NCBI GenBank assembly: GCA_016271365.2
Contig: CM028130.1
Coordinates: 469,373,501 to 469,437,500 of the forward strand
Length of the DNA: 64,000 nt
From: Neoceratodus forsteri
Taxonomy: Eukaryota > Chordata > Ceratodontiformes > Ceratodontidae
Direction of reading: 5' to 3'
The notes under the pieces are model-generated. The model saw only the letters and a list, made by a program, of their open reading frames with translations, had not been told where the DNA came from and did no database searches. Within the stretch, counting starts at the first letter, position 1, and each line of letters opens with the position of its first letter. The position numbers and the translations under genes were made by a program. Shown in pieces: positions 19,270 to 30,172 of the stretch.

Positions 19270-21560
19270 GTTGGATCATGGACAACATTTAGAAGGTGGG
19301 CCAGCCCCCAATGTGGGGGTGTCCCTGTGGCCGGCTTTATTCCATCTCAGACCGGCATGATCATTGCCTGACCTGCCTGGGCCCTAACCATGATAGAGAC
19401 TGTTGCAACACTTGTTTTTTCATGGATCACAGAGTTCTGGAACACTGTGCATTTAAAGTCAGTCATACGCCACCAACTTATGAAGCACAGGCATGTACTA
19501 GGGATGCCAGACATAGGTCCTTTGACCCTTCCTCCGAGTTCCCTCCTGGTTCTATATGGATCATGGAGGAGGGGGCTTCCACCCTTTCTAGCCTTGCCAC
19601 AGAGAAGGCCACAATCACAGTGCTGGAGGCCCGGTCCAATTCCTCTGGGGGTCAGGCTGGAGGCAGCAGTGTCGCGGCCTGTGTCTGCCAGGCCCGGCCT
19701 GGCTGTTTCCTCAGCGGTGCCCATCAGTGCCACCTTGGATCCTGGTGCCATGCATGGCACCGGTGATCAGGGCATCATCATGGGCAGTGCTGGGCCTGCT
19801 CACGGTGCCACTTGCAGTACCAGGTGTGGGGGGGGTTCATAAAGTTTTCTGGATCTGTGCCTTCTTCAGGGATGATGATGATTTGGAGGCAGATCCGGAC
19901 TGGCTTCCGGATTCTTCAAAGTCCTTGGACTCCCCCCCCACCCAGCACTTTGGCATCTGTCCAACCCCCTCCTTCAGAACTGGTGGTTTCTACTGGCGCC
20001 GGTGTTGGAGCCACTCATGGTGCCAATGGATCTTCCAGTGCCAGAGGCAGCACCTAAGGGTCCACTGGAGCTGCTGGAGCCTCTGGACTCAGAGGAGGTG
20101 AACTCCCTGTTTTGGGTGTCCAGACTGGGTCCACTTCTGGACCTACTTGGGCATCTGGGACAGGGAGAAGGTTCCCTCATCTGCGGCCTCTCAGGAGTTA
20201 ACAGGTGAAGTTGAGCTTACTCGGCTGGTCCTGAGGAAGAGGTCCCTCTCTGAGTCTGAGGGGTTGAGGGGAAAGTGTCAGGAGCAGCGCCCTTCCCTGG
20301 TAGCCCGCAGGTGCACAGGTAGGAGCAGCAGCGCCATCCTTGTCTTCTCCCCTGAAGTCTCCCTAGGGGGGATCTTGTCTCTTGAGGCTAGGGGCCAGCC
20401 TTCTGGACCCACAAGGCCCCAGTCACCTCATAGGGGGAATCCCCTTCAGGGCTCATTCCCGACTGTTTCAGAATGATTGAGCTGCCGGTGACTGTCTTGA
20501 CTGATGGATCCTTCCAGGGTGTTGGTTCACCTGTTCGGTCCCCGAGCTCTGGCAGAAGCATTTGGCCCCTTTACCTCTGCCAACCTCTCCCCCTCTCCCA
20601 GACCACTCTGGTCCTATGGGGCCTCTAACCTGTGAGCAGTTTAGCCACGGCTGCCCTTTTCCCAGCCTACATTAGATCCATGGATGAGCACCACTCTCTC
20701 CCGGGGCAGCCGGACTCTGACTCCCCAGACTCATTGGCTTCCTCATCTTCCTCACATGAGGAAGAGGATCCTTCTGTCCATCTTTCCTTGGACGCTGACC
20801 AGACCACCTATCAGCGTTTCCTTTCAGGGTTGGTCGACGAGCTCCACATATCTAGATTGGCAAGACGCAATACTGAGTGGGCGGCATGCACTTTTTTAAG
20901 TGAGCACAGTCAGGCAACTCGGTGGTACCTGCCTGGACCTCCCCTTTTTGGGAGGTGTCATATTGCACTCCTCGGCATCCATCAGTCCTCTCCCCAGCCC
21001 CGATGGACTGCCGGCGTAGGTACTGCACACCCCAGGGAGACCTACCTCACCCCTCTTCGGGCGTGATGCTCCTGGACACTTCCTCCAGGCATAGAAGCCC
21101 AAGACTTGACCAGTCCCCAGATGCGGACTCTGCAGAGTTTGACTCCTGGGGGAGGGTAGTGTTTTCCATGACATGTCTCTCTCCATCACAGTGCATCGAG
21201 CCCATCATGTTGCCTACAACAGACACTTATGGTCTTTGCTAGGACAAATTCTAGCATCCATGCCTGATACAGAGGCAACCAGACAAGCCATTGCCCTCCC
21301 CACACATGGCCTGGAGCTTGTGAGGCACCAAGCAAGGGCATTGTATGACTCCAATGAGGTGGCATCCAGGCTAGCAGGGACAGCGATTTGTGTAAGGTGG
21401 ACAGCATGGCTTCATCTATCCGGGTTATCACCCGTGGCCAGGCAAAGGGTGATTGCCTCCTCCTTCTGGGGAACTCATCTTTTTTCCCCACAGGGTGAGG
21501 CAGGAACTTCAGGGGTGACTTTCTTCTCCCAGTCAGAGGGAGACCCCACCTCAACCTGAC
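19270..21560 (+). pseudogene. Family B gag-like protein, B1
   Basis: Gag-like protein in several frames. The N-terminal cluster (CPCG, then DRHDHCLTCLGPNHD and CCNTC; about 19310-19440) matches the family-A zinc-binding-like pattern CSVC/CVYCLGFDH/CQIC. A Ser/Pro- and acid-rich middle follows, then a core at 20632-21559: DQTTYQRFLSGLVDELH, AHHVAYNRHLWSLLGQ and EVASRLAGTAICVRWTAWLHLS, parallel to the SSRVMATSVALRRYAWLR part of family A. Frameshifts near 19850 and 21180 show decay. Confidence 0.75.
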
Positions 21561-21688
21561 CAGTCCCAGGCTTAGTTAGGCCTGTAAAAATCTCTCCCCT
21601 TCTGTGTCTCCCCCACAGGAGGATGAGGGACATTATTCCCTCAGGGAGGTACCAGGTCCCCTTCAGGGGGCTTGGTAATCACCCACCA
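21561..21688 (+). other. B1 post-gag spacer
   Basis: Short noncoding link between gag and palindrome, nearly repeated in B2 (35400-35534), with CCCCACAGGAGG and GGGAGGTACCAGGTCCCCTT shared. Confidence 0.6.
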
Positions 21689-21780
21689 GTGATGAATGGT
21701 GAAGATTGACACAGATAGATATGAAAATTATGTACCTACCATAATTCTTGATCTTCCTGGGTATCTTCACCATTCATCAC
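21689..21780 (+). repeat. B1 palindromic ICR-like junction
   Basis: Begins GTGATGAATGGTGAAGATTG and ends with the inverted form ATCTTCACCATTCATCAC. The second half is the reverse complement of the family-B right tip (ATTATGGTAGGTACGTAATT type). The first half would be the reverse complement of a left tip. This matches the ICR layout of family A, but in B it follows gag directly. Confidence 0.75.
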
Positions 21781-23038
21781 TGCTTCCTGTCCTCCTTCCC
21801 CTCTTGGGCCTCAGACTCTGGGCAGTGCCTCCTCCCTGCTTATTTTTCCCCAGTTGAGGCCAATTGTGGGCTTGGTCCTGCTGGTACCTTTGAACTCTCT
21901 GCTTCTTCGGGTGAAGTGACAGAGGTTCACTGTTGGGGGAGGGCAAGCAGGGGTGCTTGCCTCTTCATATGAGGGCTCACCGAGGCCCTTTCATGCATTC
22001 CTGATAAGGATCCCTCCTCCGGCTGGATAGTGCCCTTTTCTTGGGCTCGATTCGCCAGCTCGAATTTCTCGACCCTTGGGATCCTCCTCAGGTCTATAGC
22101 TGTTATGAGGGTCGCTGTGACTCCTAGAATCCTTCCTTCAGGATCTGTAGCTCTCTCTTCTCCCCCATTGGTTACAACTATCTTTTTCCCTATGCAGGGT
22201 CCCACTCGGGATTGTGAGACTAAGTCTTAAGGGTTTTTTACTCATGACATCCTTTCCCCTTTGGTCTTAGGGGGATGCTCCATCTCTAGATCCTCTGTGA
22301 AAGTATTCCCTCTTCAGGGGGTCTCTGCAGTGGTGTAGGTCCTGTCCCCACCCAAGGAGTTTGTTAAAGACAGGAGTGGGAGACACTTGCTACCTTTCCA
22401 CCTTTTTTGGGCTGGTGGAGAGGGCTTTTTCAAGTCTGATGCCTGGCTTGGTCTGTCTTCTGGGCTGTTACCCAGCTAGCCCCCACATTTTTTTCTGAAA
22501 CCTGGGGTGTTGTATTCAGCTCTACCTCGGTGGAGATGTGAAAAAGTTTAATGTGGCTGAAGACAGTGGTCCCCTTCTCCAAAGCCCAGAGAGTCCCAGA
22601 GAGTCTTCTGAACCTTTACAGGGGTGGCACAGTGTCTCCTTTTCCTCTCTTCCTTATTTTTCCTATCCTATTACTTTCCTTCCCTTGCTCTGTCCCCCCC
22701 TTGCCTGCTCAGAGGTTTGGGGCCGCCCATCCCAGACCTCTAGGTTACCTTTTCTGTCCTCTTAAGCCAGCTTTATTTCTTCTTCTGTTTATATCCTTTT
22801 CTTTTCCTGTCTCTCGGACTCCCTTGCCCCGCCCTCCTTTTTCCTCTTTCCTAACTCCACTCTCCAGCATGCAGAACTGGGATGGAGGAGGAGGAGTTGG
22901 CATCAGTTACTGGCCAACCCGCGAGCACCACACAGTGCGCCATCCTCGAGGGGGGCACTGCCCATGGCTCCAACTCCTCCCCCTTTTACAAAAAAAAATG
23001 CTCCCGCGGGGTCCTGCTCCTCCGTCCACAGCCCACCA
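21781..23038 (+). other. B1 3' spacer
   Basis: Pyrimidine-rich noncoding DNA shared in order with B2 (35628-37715). A short stretch at about 22380-22450 may be a relic of an RT N-terminus, but the similarity is weak. No supportable gene. Confidence 0.5.
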
Positions 23039-23097
23039 GTGATGAATGGTGAAGATTCACAGAAAGGTCAAGAATGATGGTAGGTATTTCATTTTCG
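23039..23097 (+). repeat. B1 right terminal tip
   Basis: GATGAATGGTGAAGATTCAC then AAGAATGATGGTAGGTATTT and CATTTTC; equivalent to 11767-11829, 28430-28485 and 37716-37778. Confidence 0.75.
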
Positions 23098-23149
23098 TTT
23101 GTGCATCTTGACACACCAAGTGAACCAGGTGACCTACAGTTGACACCTG

Positions 23150-23490
23150 TGGTTGACACTGGGACAACTAGCATCTTTGCCAGATTGTGAGGCAACCAGA
23201 CAAGCCATGTATCTTTCCACCCAGGACCTGTAGGGTTATCTTATTGATGCCCACGAGGTGGCCTCCAGGCTGGTGGGAACTACAGTCTGCATTAAGCAGA
23301 TGGTGTGGCTTAGACTTTTCCATTTGTCACCCTTGGCCAGGTGTAGGGTGATTGCCTCACAATTCAAGTGGGCCCATTTCTTCTTCTGCAGGGCCAGGCA
23401 TGGGCTTGAGGGATGCCTTTCTGCTCCCAGGCCACAGGAGCCTCTGCCTGCCCCTGACCAGCCTCAGGTCTCACCAGGCCCATAAGGGAC
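23150..23490 (+). pseudogene. Family B gag fragment (host copy B0)
   Basis: Gag core sequence resumes after the B1 right tip: counterparts of LGQILAS.PD.EATRQ, then ASRLVGTTVCIKQMVWLRLF and LSPLARCRVIAS. It aligns with B1 gag at about 21235-21560. This identifies an older B copy into which B1 inserted. It ends where the foldback element begins. Confidence 0.75.
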
Positions 23491-24550
23491 CGCAAAATCA
23501 CCTTTTGGGACAGATCTAATGACAGTTCAATTGTTCATGAGGTACGGTTCCAAAGAAGGCATGTTGAAAATGTAGGCTAATCCAGAAATGCCCAAGATAT
23601 GCCACTAAGTTCAAAACCCCATTGAAGTACATTGAAGCACATACCTGTTTCTTCAGTTCGCAGTCTGGCTTTAAAGAGTGAAGATGTGTCAGTGGTCCAG
23701 AAAGGATTATGGTGTTGGACCACCAATTGGTAAGTAAAGGCTTGGGGTGGTGTGGGATGGTGGGTGCTGAGTGGGAGGGTCAGGTGGGGGGAGTCTTTGC
23801 TGCAAAATACATCGACGGATGGTTTTCTTATACAGGTACACAAAAAGACCAAGGATTTCTTCAGTGGAGATTGGCACCCCCAGTGTCAAGGGAGGGTTGG
23901 GCGGGGGATTGAAACTTACCATGACACTGGGATTGGCACCCTGTGTCACTCTTATGTTTCTGGGGTGTATGGGATGGTGGGTGCTGAGAGGGAGGGTCAG
24001 GTGGGGAATATGAAAAACTGGGAGCATCCTGATCATGACACTGGGGATTGGGCACCTTCAGTTTCACTCTTCTGTTTTTGAGGGGTGGTGAGTACTGAGA
24101 GGGAGGGTTGGGTGGGGGTTATGTATAATTTAATTTTAAAAATGGTGCCCTCCTGATTGCAACACTGGGGGAGTGGGCACCCCCAGAGTCACTCATATGT
24201 TTCAGGGGGGTGGGGGTGGGTGCTGATAGGGAGAGTCATGTGGGGTATATCTGTAATTTTAAAGAAAAAAACAAACACTGATCATGGCAGAACATGGCAC
24301 AGTCCACCATGTCCAAGACAGCCACCGCACTCTATTGCACATGTCGCACATGCATAGTAGAATGCGGCAGCCGTCTTGGACATGGCAGAGTGTGCCATGT
24401 TCTGCCATGACCGGCATTTGTTTTTTCTTTAAAATTACAGCTATCCACCCACCTGCCCTTCCCTCTCAGCACCCAACACCCCCTCCAGAAATATAAGAGT
24501 GACATTGGGGTTGTCCAGTCCCCCAGTGTCATGATCAGCACAGCGCTGAA
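23491..24550. repeat. Foldback element E1 with inverted subrepeats
   Basis: Direct units of about 110-120 bp (starting near 23706, 23921, 24039, 24158) share GACACTGGGRATTGGGCACC and GGGTGCTGAGAGGGAGGGTC motifs. The last unit is repeated in inverted form at about 24434-24545. Around 24260-24440 the sequence is a long palindrome (TGGCAGAACATGGCACAGTC versus its complement). The outer sequence at 23491-23690 resembles 26390-26600 of the larger foldback element. Confidence 0.75.
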
Positions 24551-24805
24551 ACAGTGCTGAAAGTAACATTGTGCATACATACACAGAGACAACTGTGGTG
24601 AAACTCTAACAGGTTGTTTGATCATAAAGAATGTAAGGAATGTGGAGTCCTTTTTTGATCTCACGAGGTCTGCAGGACTCCACCCACTGCAGCCCTAAAA
24701 AGATAAAAAAGTCCATATTTATAAAAAAAAGACAGCAAAGGAGTAGATAGTCTTTTATAGGAGGCTTTTGGTTTAGCCATGAAGCCAAAAACTAAAACTA
24801 AAATA
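24551..24805. other. No recognisable feature
   Basis: AT-rich DNA between the small foldback element and the next inverted repeat. No gene or clear repeat seen. Confidence 0.4.
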
Positions 24806-24899
24806 AACAAGCATTTGTCAATGCCGAATGTTGTCTCGCTGGCATTGGCATTGGCAGTGCAGGAGTTAGAGATGGCAGTGAAGTATGGAACTAATGCCA

Positions 24900-25375
24900 A
24901 CCCCACCCCCACCCTGCAGAGACTGACAGGTACTGGGGTGTGCCTTTGGAGTGACAGCTATAACGCTCATGCCATTTTATTTCACCCTACCCTGTAGACA
25001 CTGACAAGTGTTGTGGTGTGCATTGGGATCTTTGGGCCTTATACTTACCCCATTCCACAAGGAAATACACTGAGATAGGTGCAGTATAGGAGAATGGGCC
25101 TCACCCTACCCTGTAGACACTGACAGGTGTTGTGGTGTGCTTTGGGGTCTTTGGGCCTTATACTTACCCAATTCCATTAGGAAAAACACTGAGACGGGTG
25201 CAGTATAGGAGAATGGGGTGAACTTTAGGGCTGAACACTCCAAGGCACACCTCGATGCCTGTCACTGGCTGCAGGGTGGGGGTGGGGGTGGAATGGCGTG
25301 AGCATTACAGCCAATGATCCCAAGTCACACCCCTGAAGCCTGGCAGTCTCTACAGGGTGGGGTGTTACAGTTGGA
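24900..25375. repeat. ~119-bp tandem repeats with an inverted third unit
   Basis: Two direct units (from 24983 and 25102) share CACCCTACCCTGTAGACACT, GGGCCTTATACTTACCC and GGTGCAGTATAGGAGAATGG. A related earlier part (24900-24980) recurs in inverted form at about 25225-25370 (GGAATGGCGTGAGCATTACA versus its complement). Confidence 0.75.
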
Positions 25376-25394
25376 AACCCTAATGTTGTAGGTG

Positions 25395-26600
25395 TTTGCT
25401 GGTATTTTCACTCCACATTTTCAACATAGGTTTTTTGTGACCTTAACTCATGAAGAGCGGCATAATGAGTTTGTTAGCTGAAAGGTGGTTTTGCACAGCG
25501 GCTATGCCATTTCGCGACACAGGGACAAAAACACATTTTGGGCAGGATGTGCAAAATGACAACTGTATTGTTTATTAAGAGGCGTAAAAAAATGGCAACG
25601 TTGAAAATCTGGAGTGAAAATATGAAAAATTGGTGAAGTCATGAGCATGCATAGAAACTGCGCAACACACGTCCGTAACCCAATTATTTTTGGGGTTTTT
25701 TTGCCACATTTTCATCATAGGCATTTTGAGACCTCCCCTCATGAACAGTGGTGCTGTGATTTTATTAATTTGTCCCAAAGTTGATTTCCCACAGTGACCA
25801 TGCCATTGTGCGCCACAGTTGCAGAACCACATTTTGGGCAGGCTGTGAAAAATGACAACTGTACTGTTCATAAGGAGGTGTGAAAAAATGCCAATGTTGA
25901 AAATCTGGTATGAAAATATTGCACATTTGCGAAGTTACAAGGGTGCATAGAAACTGCGCAAAGTGCACTTGTAACCACAGTCATTTTATGGACTTTCATC
26001 ACCAAATTTTCAGCATAGACATTTTAGGATCTCTGCTCATAAACAATGTCACCGTCATTTTCTCAAACTGTCCCGAAAACAGATTTTGCATAGCTATTCT
26101 ACTCGGATGTGCGAAACACATTTTGGCCAGGATATGTAAAATGACAGCTGTACTGTTCATAAGGAGGTGTGAAAAAATGCCAGTTTTGAAAATCTGGAAT
26201 GAAAATATTACAAATTCATGAAGTTACGAGTGTGCGTGGAAACAGCGCAACGCACATTTGTAAAACAGCCATTTTTTGGATGTTTTTCACCAAATTTGCA
26301 ACATAGGCTTTTTGAGAGCCCCCCTCAGGATCAGTGGCACTGTTGTTTCATTACTAGGTCCCAAAAGATGATTCCGTGCAGTGACTGCAAAATCACCTTT
26401 CGGGACTGAATAATGCCATGACAGTGACTGAATTCACGAGGAGGGGCCCCAATAACCCCATGTTGAAAATTTGGTGTAAAAATGCCAAAAAATGCCCGTG
26501 ATATGCAGCAAAGTTAAAACCCCCCCTATTTATGCCATTATACAGCTTATCAGCATTTCTTTAGTTCGCAGTTGGCTTTGAAGGGTGCAGACATGTTCCC
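25395..26600 (+). repeat. Foldback left arm, ~290-bp direct repeats
   Basis: Three and a half units begin near 25418, 25711, 26005 and 26291. Shared phrases are TTTTCANCATAGGCATTTTG, AAAATGACAACTGTACTGTT, CATAAGGAGGTGTGAAAAAA and GAAACTGCGCAA. The outer end (TTTAGTTCGCAGTTGGCTTT) recurs inverted at 29270-29320. Confidence 0.85.
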
Positions 26601-27357
26601 AGTTGACCGAAGATCATCACGCTGAACTCCGGAGGTAAGTATGGGGAGAGGGGGGGTGTGAGGAGGCAGGATGCGCAGAGGGTGGGTGCGGGTCAGGGCA
26701 GGAAGCAGGCCAGACTGCGAGGGACCATTTTCATCATTTACAGGTTAAGAAAAAGGAAAAAAAACATTGTGGGACTTTATTTTTTTTTTACAGGGGCATT
26801 TGGCATGCTGGGATGGGCTCCCAGCATGCCACCTGAGTGTATGGGGGTGGGCTAGCCAACTGGGGATTGGACACCCCATCTGCATATACCAAAGGGGGAG
26901 GGCAAGAGACGAGGGGGGTTGGGCACCTCGGCACATTATGCCCGGCGGGGTGAGCTCCCGTCACTTATAAACTGGGTCAGGGCATGCCAACAGAGGGATT
27001 GGGCACCCCTGAAGTCGGCATTGTGGCAGTCAGTGTGCCGCCATGTTTACACTAATGTTTCACCAGGGAAGGCACGTCGGGAGGTGCCGCTGCGTATGAT
27101 GAGCTTTGCTGTCATTGCAGCGGACTTTTCTTTAGATGTGCTTGCCACATTATGTATTCCTGGTGTGGTGTCTGCATGCTGGTTTATTGGGGAATGAGGG
27201 ATGCACCTACTGATGCGTGCCTTGCATTTGCCCAACAGTGACCGAGCCTCCAAATCTGCTACTAATGTGATATGTTGGCTGGCGCGCAAGCGCGAGCCCA
27301 CATAAAAGGGAGAGGGCAGTGAAGGGTTACAAGCTATGACCCCTTAGCACAGTAGTC
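26601..27357. other. Foldback central region, left
   Basis: GC-rich DNA. The stretch 26790-26990 has imperfect subrepeats (GGGATGGGCTCCCAGCATGC, GGGGATTGGACACCCC) that are inverted relatives of those at 28800-29110. I see no supportable gene. Confidence 0.5.
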
Positions 27358-27492
27358 TTTTTCACCCCTTCATGTCCTCAGCAAAAGGTCTTTTCTTTCT
27401 TTTGCCAGCCCAGACAGCCTGTTCCCCAATTCTTTCTTATTCCTCCTCTGTCTACAGTGCAGGATTAAAAAAATAGAAAGGGAGATGCGAGA

Positions 27493-27540
27493 AGGGAAGG
27501 GAAGAGAAGAGAAGAGAAGAGAGGAGAAGAGAAGAGAAGA
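27493..27540 (+). repeat. GAGAA/GAAGG simple repeat
   Basis: Low-complexity purine run of GAAGG and GAGAA units next to the 48-bp duplication. Confidence 0.85.
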
Positions 27541-27636
27541 CATCCAGCGAGATATAAACTTAAAAAATAAAACTTTCTGAGTTTTACCCATCCAGCGAGA
27601 TATAAACTTAAAAAATAAAACTTTCTGAGTTTTACC
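27541..27636 (+). repeat. Perfect 48-bp tandem duplication
   Basis: The unit starting CATCCAGCGAGATATAAACT is repeated exactly at 27541-27588 and 27589-27636, with no mismatch seen. It is either a very recent duplication or an assembly artefact. Confidence 0.95.
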
Positions 27637-27829
27637 TTCTGTCTGCCATAGCGGGGATCTTCTTAGTGGTTAAATTAGATAGGTTTATGCTTTCATCTAT
27701 ATTTAGGGGTGGGGCAGCTGTCATTTCTAGGTGGTGGAACTCTCCTGTACTAGTCTATGGAGGAGAATGACAGAGGTGGTGGAACTGTCACACAGGCTCT
27801 TAGGAGAGGTGCTGAACTGAGTTCCTGTG

Positions 27830-28485
27830 GGCTGTTGCCCAGTTTAAAACCTAGATCTTCTCCTCACTTATTTTCTCTCCTTGCAGGGTTCCTACTTATT
27901 ATTAAGCTTTAGGTGCCTCTCTGATCTCCTGAGGCACCTTTTGTTGGCACCACATCTGTTACTGAGAAAATGTTGATCCCTGCTAATCCTTTCTCTTACA
28001 GAAATTTCTTTCCCCCTACCCAGATTGTTCTGGTCCTCCTTTCAACCCAATACCTAGGCCCTCCCTCCCAACCTCTTTTCTTTCTCTGGTAGATGGGTTT
28101 TAGTATTATGTTCTTCTTATATCCTTTGTTCTAGCCCTTGGACTACCTTGCCCCCATTTTCGCTTTTTTTTCTTCCACTTGTATACTCTTCTGGTGAACA
28201 GAACTGAGAGAAGCAGGGGCTGGGGTATAGGTTACTGGCCAGTCAACAAGAGCCACATCATGGAAACATAGAAGTTGATGGCAGATAAGGACTGCTAGGT
28301 CCATCCAGTCTGCCCATACGTGATGCATCAGTCTCGTGGGCAGTGCCATCACCAACATCGGCCCTCTAGCTCTAAGCTTTTAAAGCTCCAATGGGGTCCT
28401 TGCGCCTCCGTCACAGACCCATACAGTAATTAATGGTGAAGATATTCTGGATTCAAGATTAAGAATTATGGTGAGTACATTTTTA
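27830..28485 (+). mobile_element. Family B right-end fragment B3
   Basis: Matches the 3' spacer and right tip of B1 and B2: pyrimidine-rich DNA, GGTTACTGGCCAGTCAACAAG-type block, then AATGGTGAAGATATTCTGGA and AGAATTATGGTGAGTACATT at the tip (28430-28485). It is interrupted by the short LINE/SINE-like tail at 28263-28320. It has no gag. Confidence 0.7.
28263..28320 (+). repeat. Short retroposon tail, ~58 bp (copy 1)
   Basis: GAAACATAGAAGTTGATGGC then AGATAAGGACTGCTAGGTCC and CCAGTCTGCCCA. The same unit recurs at 39852-39915 (inverted) and 45981-46035. It looks like the conserved end of a LINE or SINE family. Confidence 0.7.
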
Positions 28486-28708
28486 TGTTGCTTGCACGCA
28501 TGTGCAAGAAACATAGTGCCATCATCCGAGTTTTCAGAGGTGTGGCAGCCCTCTTCCAATTCAGTCAGTGTGTTTGCAGGTGTGGCCGCAGTTCTCCAAT
28601 CAACGCTGCAGCTGTCTATGACAGCAGTTGGAAATGCAGTGGCCGTACAGTTGAAAGGGGCAGCTACGTTTCAGTAAGCAGCGACAAGATCGCGTGCACA
28701 TGCGCACT

Positions 28709-28710
<2 letters not shown>

Positions 28711-28755
<45 letters not shown>
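28711..28755 (+). repeat. (CA)n microsatellite
   Basis: An uninterrupted CA run of about 22 units. The repetitive Thr-His and Cys-Val frames across it are artefacts of the repeat. Confidence 0.97.
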
Positions 28756-28757
<2 letters not shown>

Positions 28758-28799
28758 GTACTGCGTGCTTGTGCTTCCCCCCATGCACACACTGTATAG

Positions 28800-29110
28800 C
28801 CGACGGGGGTGCCCAATCCCCCATCGGCTGTGCAGCACTCCCACACCCCCAACAGAGCTCCAGGTGCCACGCTGGGAGCCCACCCCAGCATGGCAGCAGT
28901 CTGTATGGCAGACGGGGGTGCCCAATCCCCCTTTGTCTCTACTGTTCCCCCCCGAGACTATCGGGTGCCACGCTGGAGCCCACCCCAGTTTGGCAACAGG
29001 TCCTATGGCCAACGGGTGCCCAATCCCTTGTCAGTTCCACTGTCCCCACACCAAACAGCCTTCCAGCTGCCACGCTGGGAGCCCACCCCAGTGTGGCACA
29101 AGTCCAGCAT
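28800..29110. repeat. ~105-bp GC-rich subrepeats
   Basis: About three units share GACGGGGGTGCCCAATCCCC and GCCACGCTGGGAGCCCACCC. Related sequence in the opposite orientation lies at 26800-26960, so this belongs to the foldback arms. Confidence 0.75.
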
Positions 29111-29219
29111 CGCCCAAGTAAAAAAATACCTAAAAGAAAACCTTCCTCGCAGACCGTCCCTGACCTCTTCCCCACCACGCCACCCTTCTGTGCATCTACC
29201 TCACACCCCACCTCACTCC

Positions 29220-30172
29220 ATACTTACCCTCCGAGTCCGGCGCGATGATCTTCGTGGACCGGGAACACGCCTGCACTCTTAAAGCCAACCACGAACTGAG
29301 GAAATGCTAGTAAGCTGTATAATGGAATAAGTAGGGTTTTTCAACTTTACTGCATATCTTGGGCATTTTGGGGAATTTTTTCACCAAATTTTCAACATGG
29401 GTGTTTGGGACCCCACCTCATAAATTCTGTTACTGTCATGGTGTTAATCAGCCCTGAAAGGTGATTTTGCAGTCACTGCACGGAACTACCTTTCGGGACC
29501 GATTTATGAAACAACAGTGTCACAGTTCATGAGGTAGGCCCCCAAAAACCCTATGTTGAAAATTTTGTGAAGAAATTCTCCAAAATTACTGTTTTACTAG
29601 CATGCGATGTGTTGTTCCTACGCATACTCGTAAGTTCGCAAATTTTCAATATGTTCACTCCAGATTTTCAACATTGCCATTTTACCACACCTCCTTATAA
29701 GCAGTACAGCTGTCATTTCTCATATCTCGCCAAAATGTGTTTCTGCGCATGTAGCGCATAATGGCACAGTCGGTGTGTGAAATCAATGTTCGGGACAGAT
29801 TAAGAAAATCACAGTGACACTGTTCATGAGCAGAGGTGTTAAAATGGCTAGGTTAAAAATTTGGTGAAAAAATTCCCAAAATGACTGTTTTACGAGCGTA
29901 TGTTGTGCTGTTCCTACACACGTTCGTAAGTTCGCGAATTTTCAATATTTTCACTCCAGATTTTCAACATTGCCATTTTACCACACCTCCTTATGAGCAG
30001 TACAGCTGTCATTTATCACATCTCACCCAAAATGTGTTTCCACGCATGTAGCACACAATGGCGCAGTCAGTGTGCAAACTCAATGTATGGGACACATTAA
30101 GACAATCACAGTGACACTGTTCATGAGCAGAGGTCCTAAAATGGCTATGTTGAAAATTTGGTGAAAAAATTC
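29220..30172 (-). repeat. Foldback right arm, ~290-bp direct repeats
   Basis: Inverted relative of 25395-26650. Units start near 29502, 29791 and 30091 and share CAGATTTTCAACATTGCCAT, TTACCACACCTCCTTATGAG and AAAATGTGTTTC. The outer part (29268-29325, AAAGCCAACCACGAACTGAG) is the complement of 26540-26590. The last unit is cut at 30172 by CR1 sequence. Confidence 0.85.

Larger units (their letters stand above)
19260..23097 (+). mobile_element. DIRS-like family B copy B1 (gag only)
   Basis: Plus-strand element with a DIRS-type gag (about 19270-21560), a palindrome joining inverted terminal sequences (21689-21780), about 1.25 kb of spacer and a right tip (23039-23097). I see no clear RT, RNase H or recombinase. 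B2 (33211-37778) has the same order with the palindrome at the same place. Its own left tip is not recognisable. Right flank is gag sequence of another B copy, so B1 is nested. Confidence 0.75.

Noticed and set aside
22380..22460. Possible RT N-terminus relic in the B1 spacer
   Set aside because: Similarity to the family-A GGRLAYF...W...TSDKWVL region is weak and not convincingly repeated in B2, so not reported as a domain.
25418..26290. Regular ~290-bp repeats considered as a CRISPR-like or simple satellite array
   Set aside because: Units are long and diverged without unique spacers, and an inverted array lies at 29220-30172, so a foldback structure fits better.
28600..29012. Long frames rich in Cys-Val or Thr-His across the CA repeat
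   Set aside because: They arise from translating the microsatellite and GC-rich subrepeats on both strands; no domain is present.
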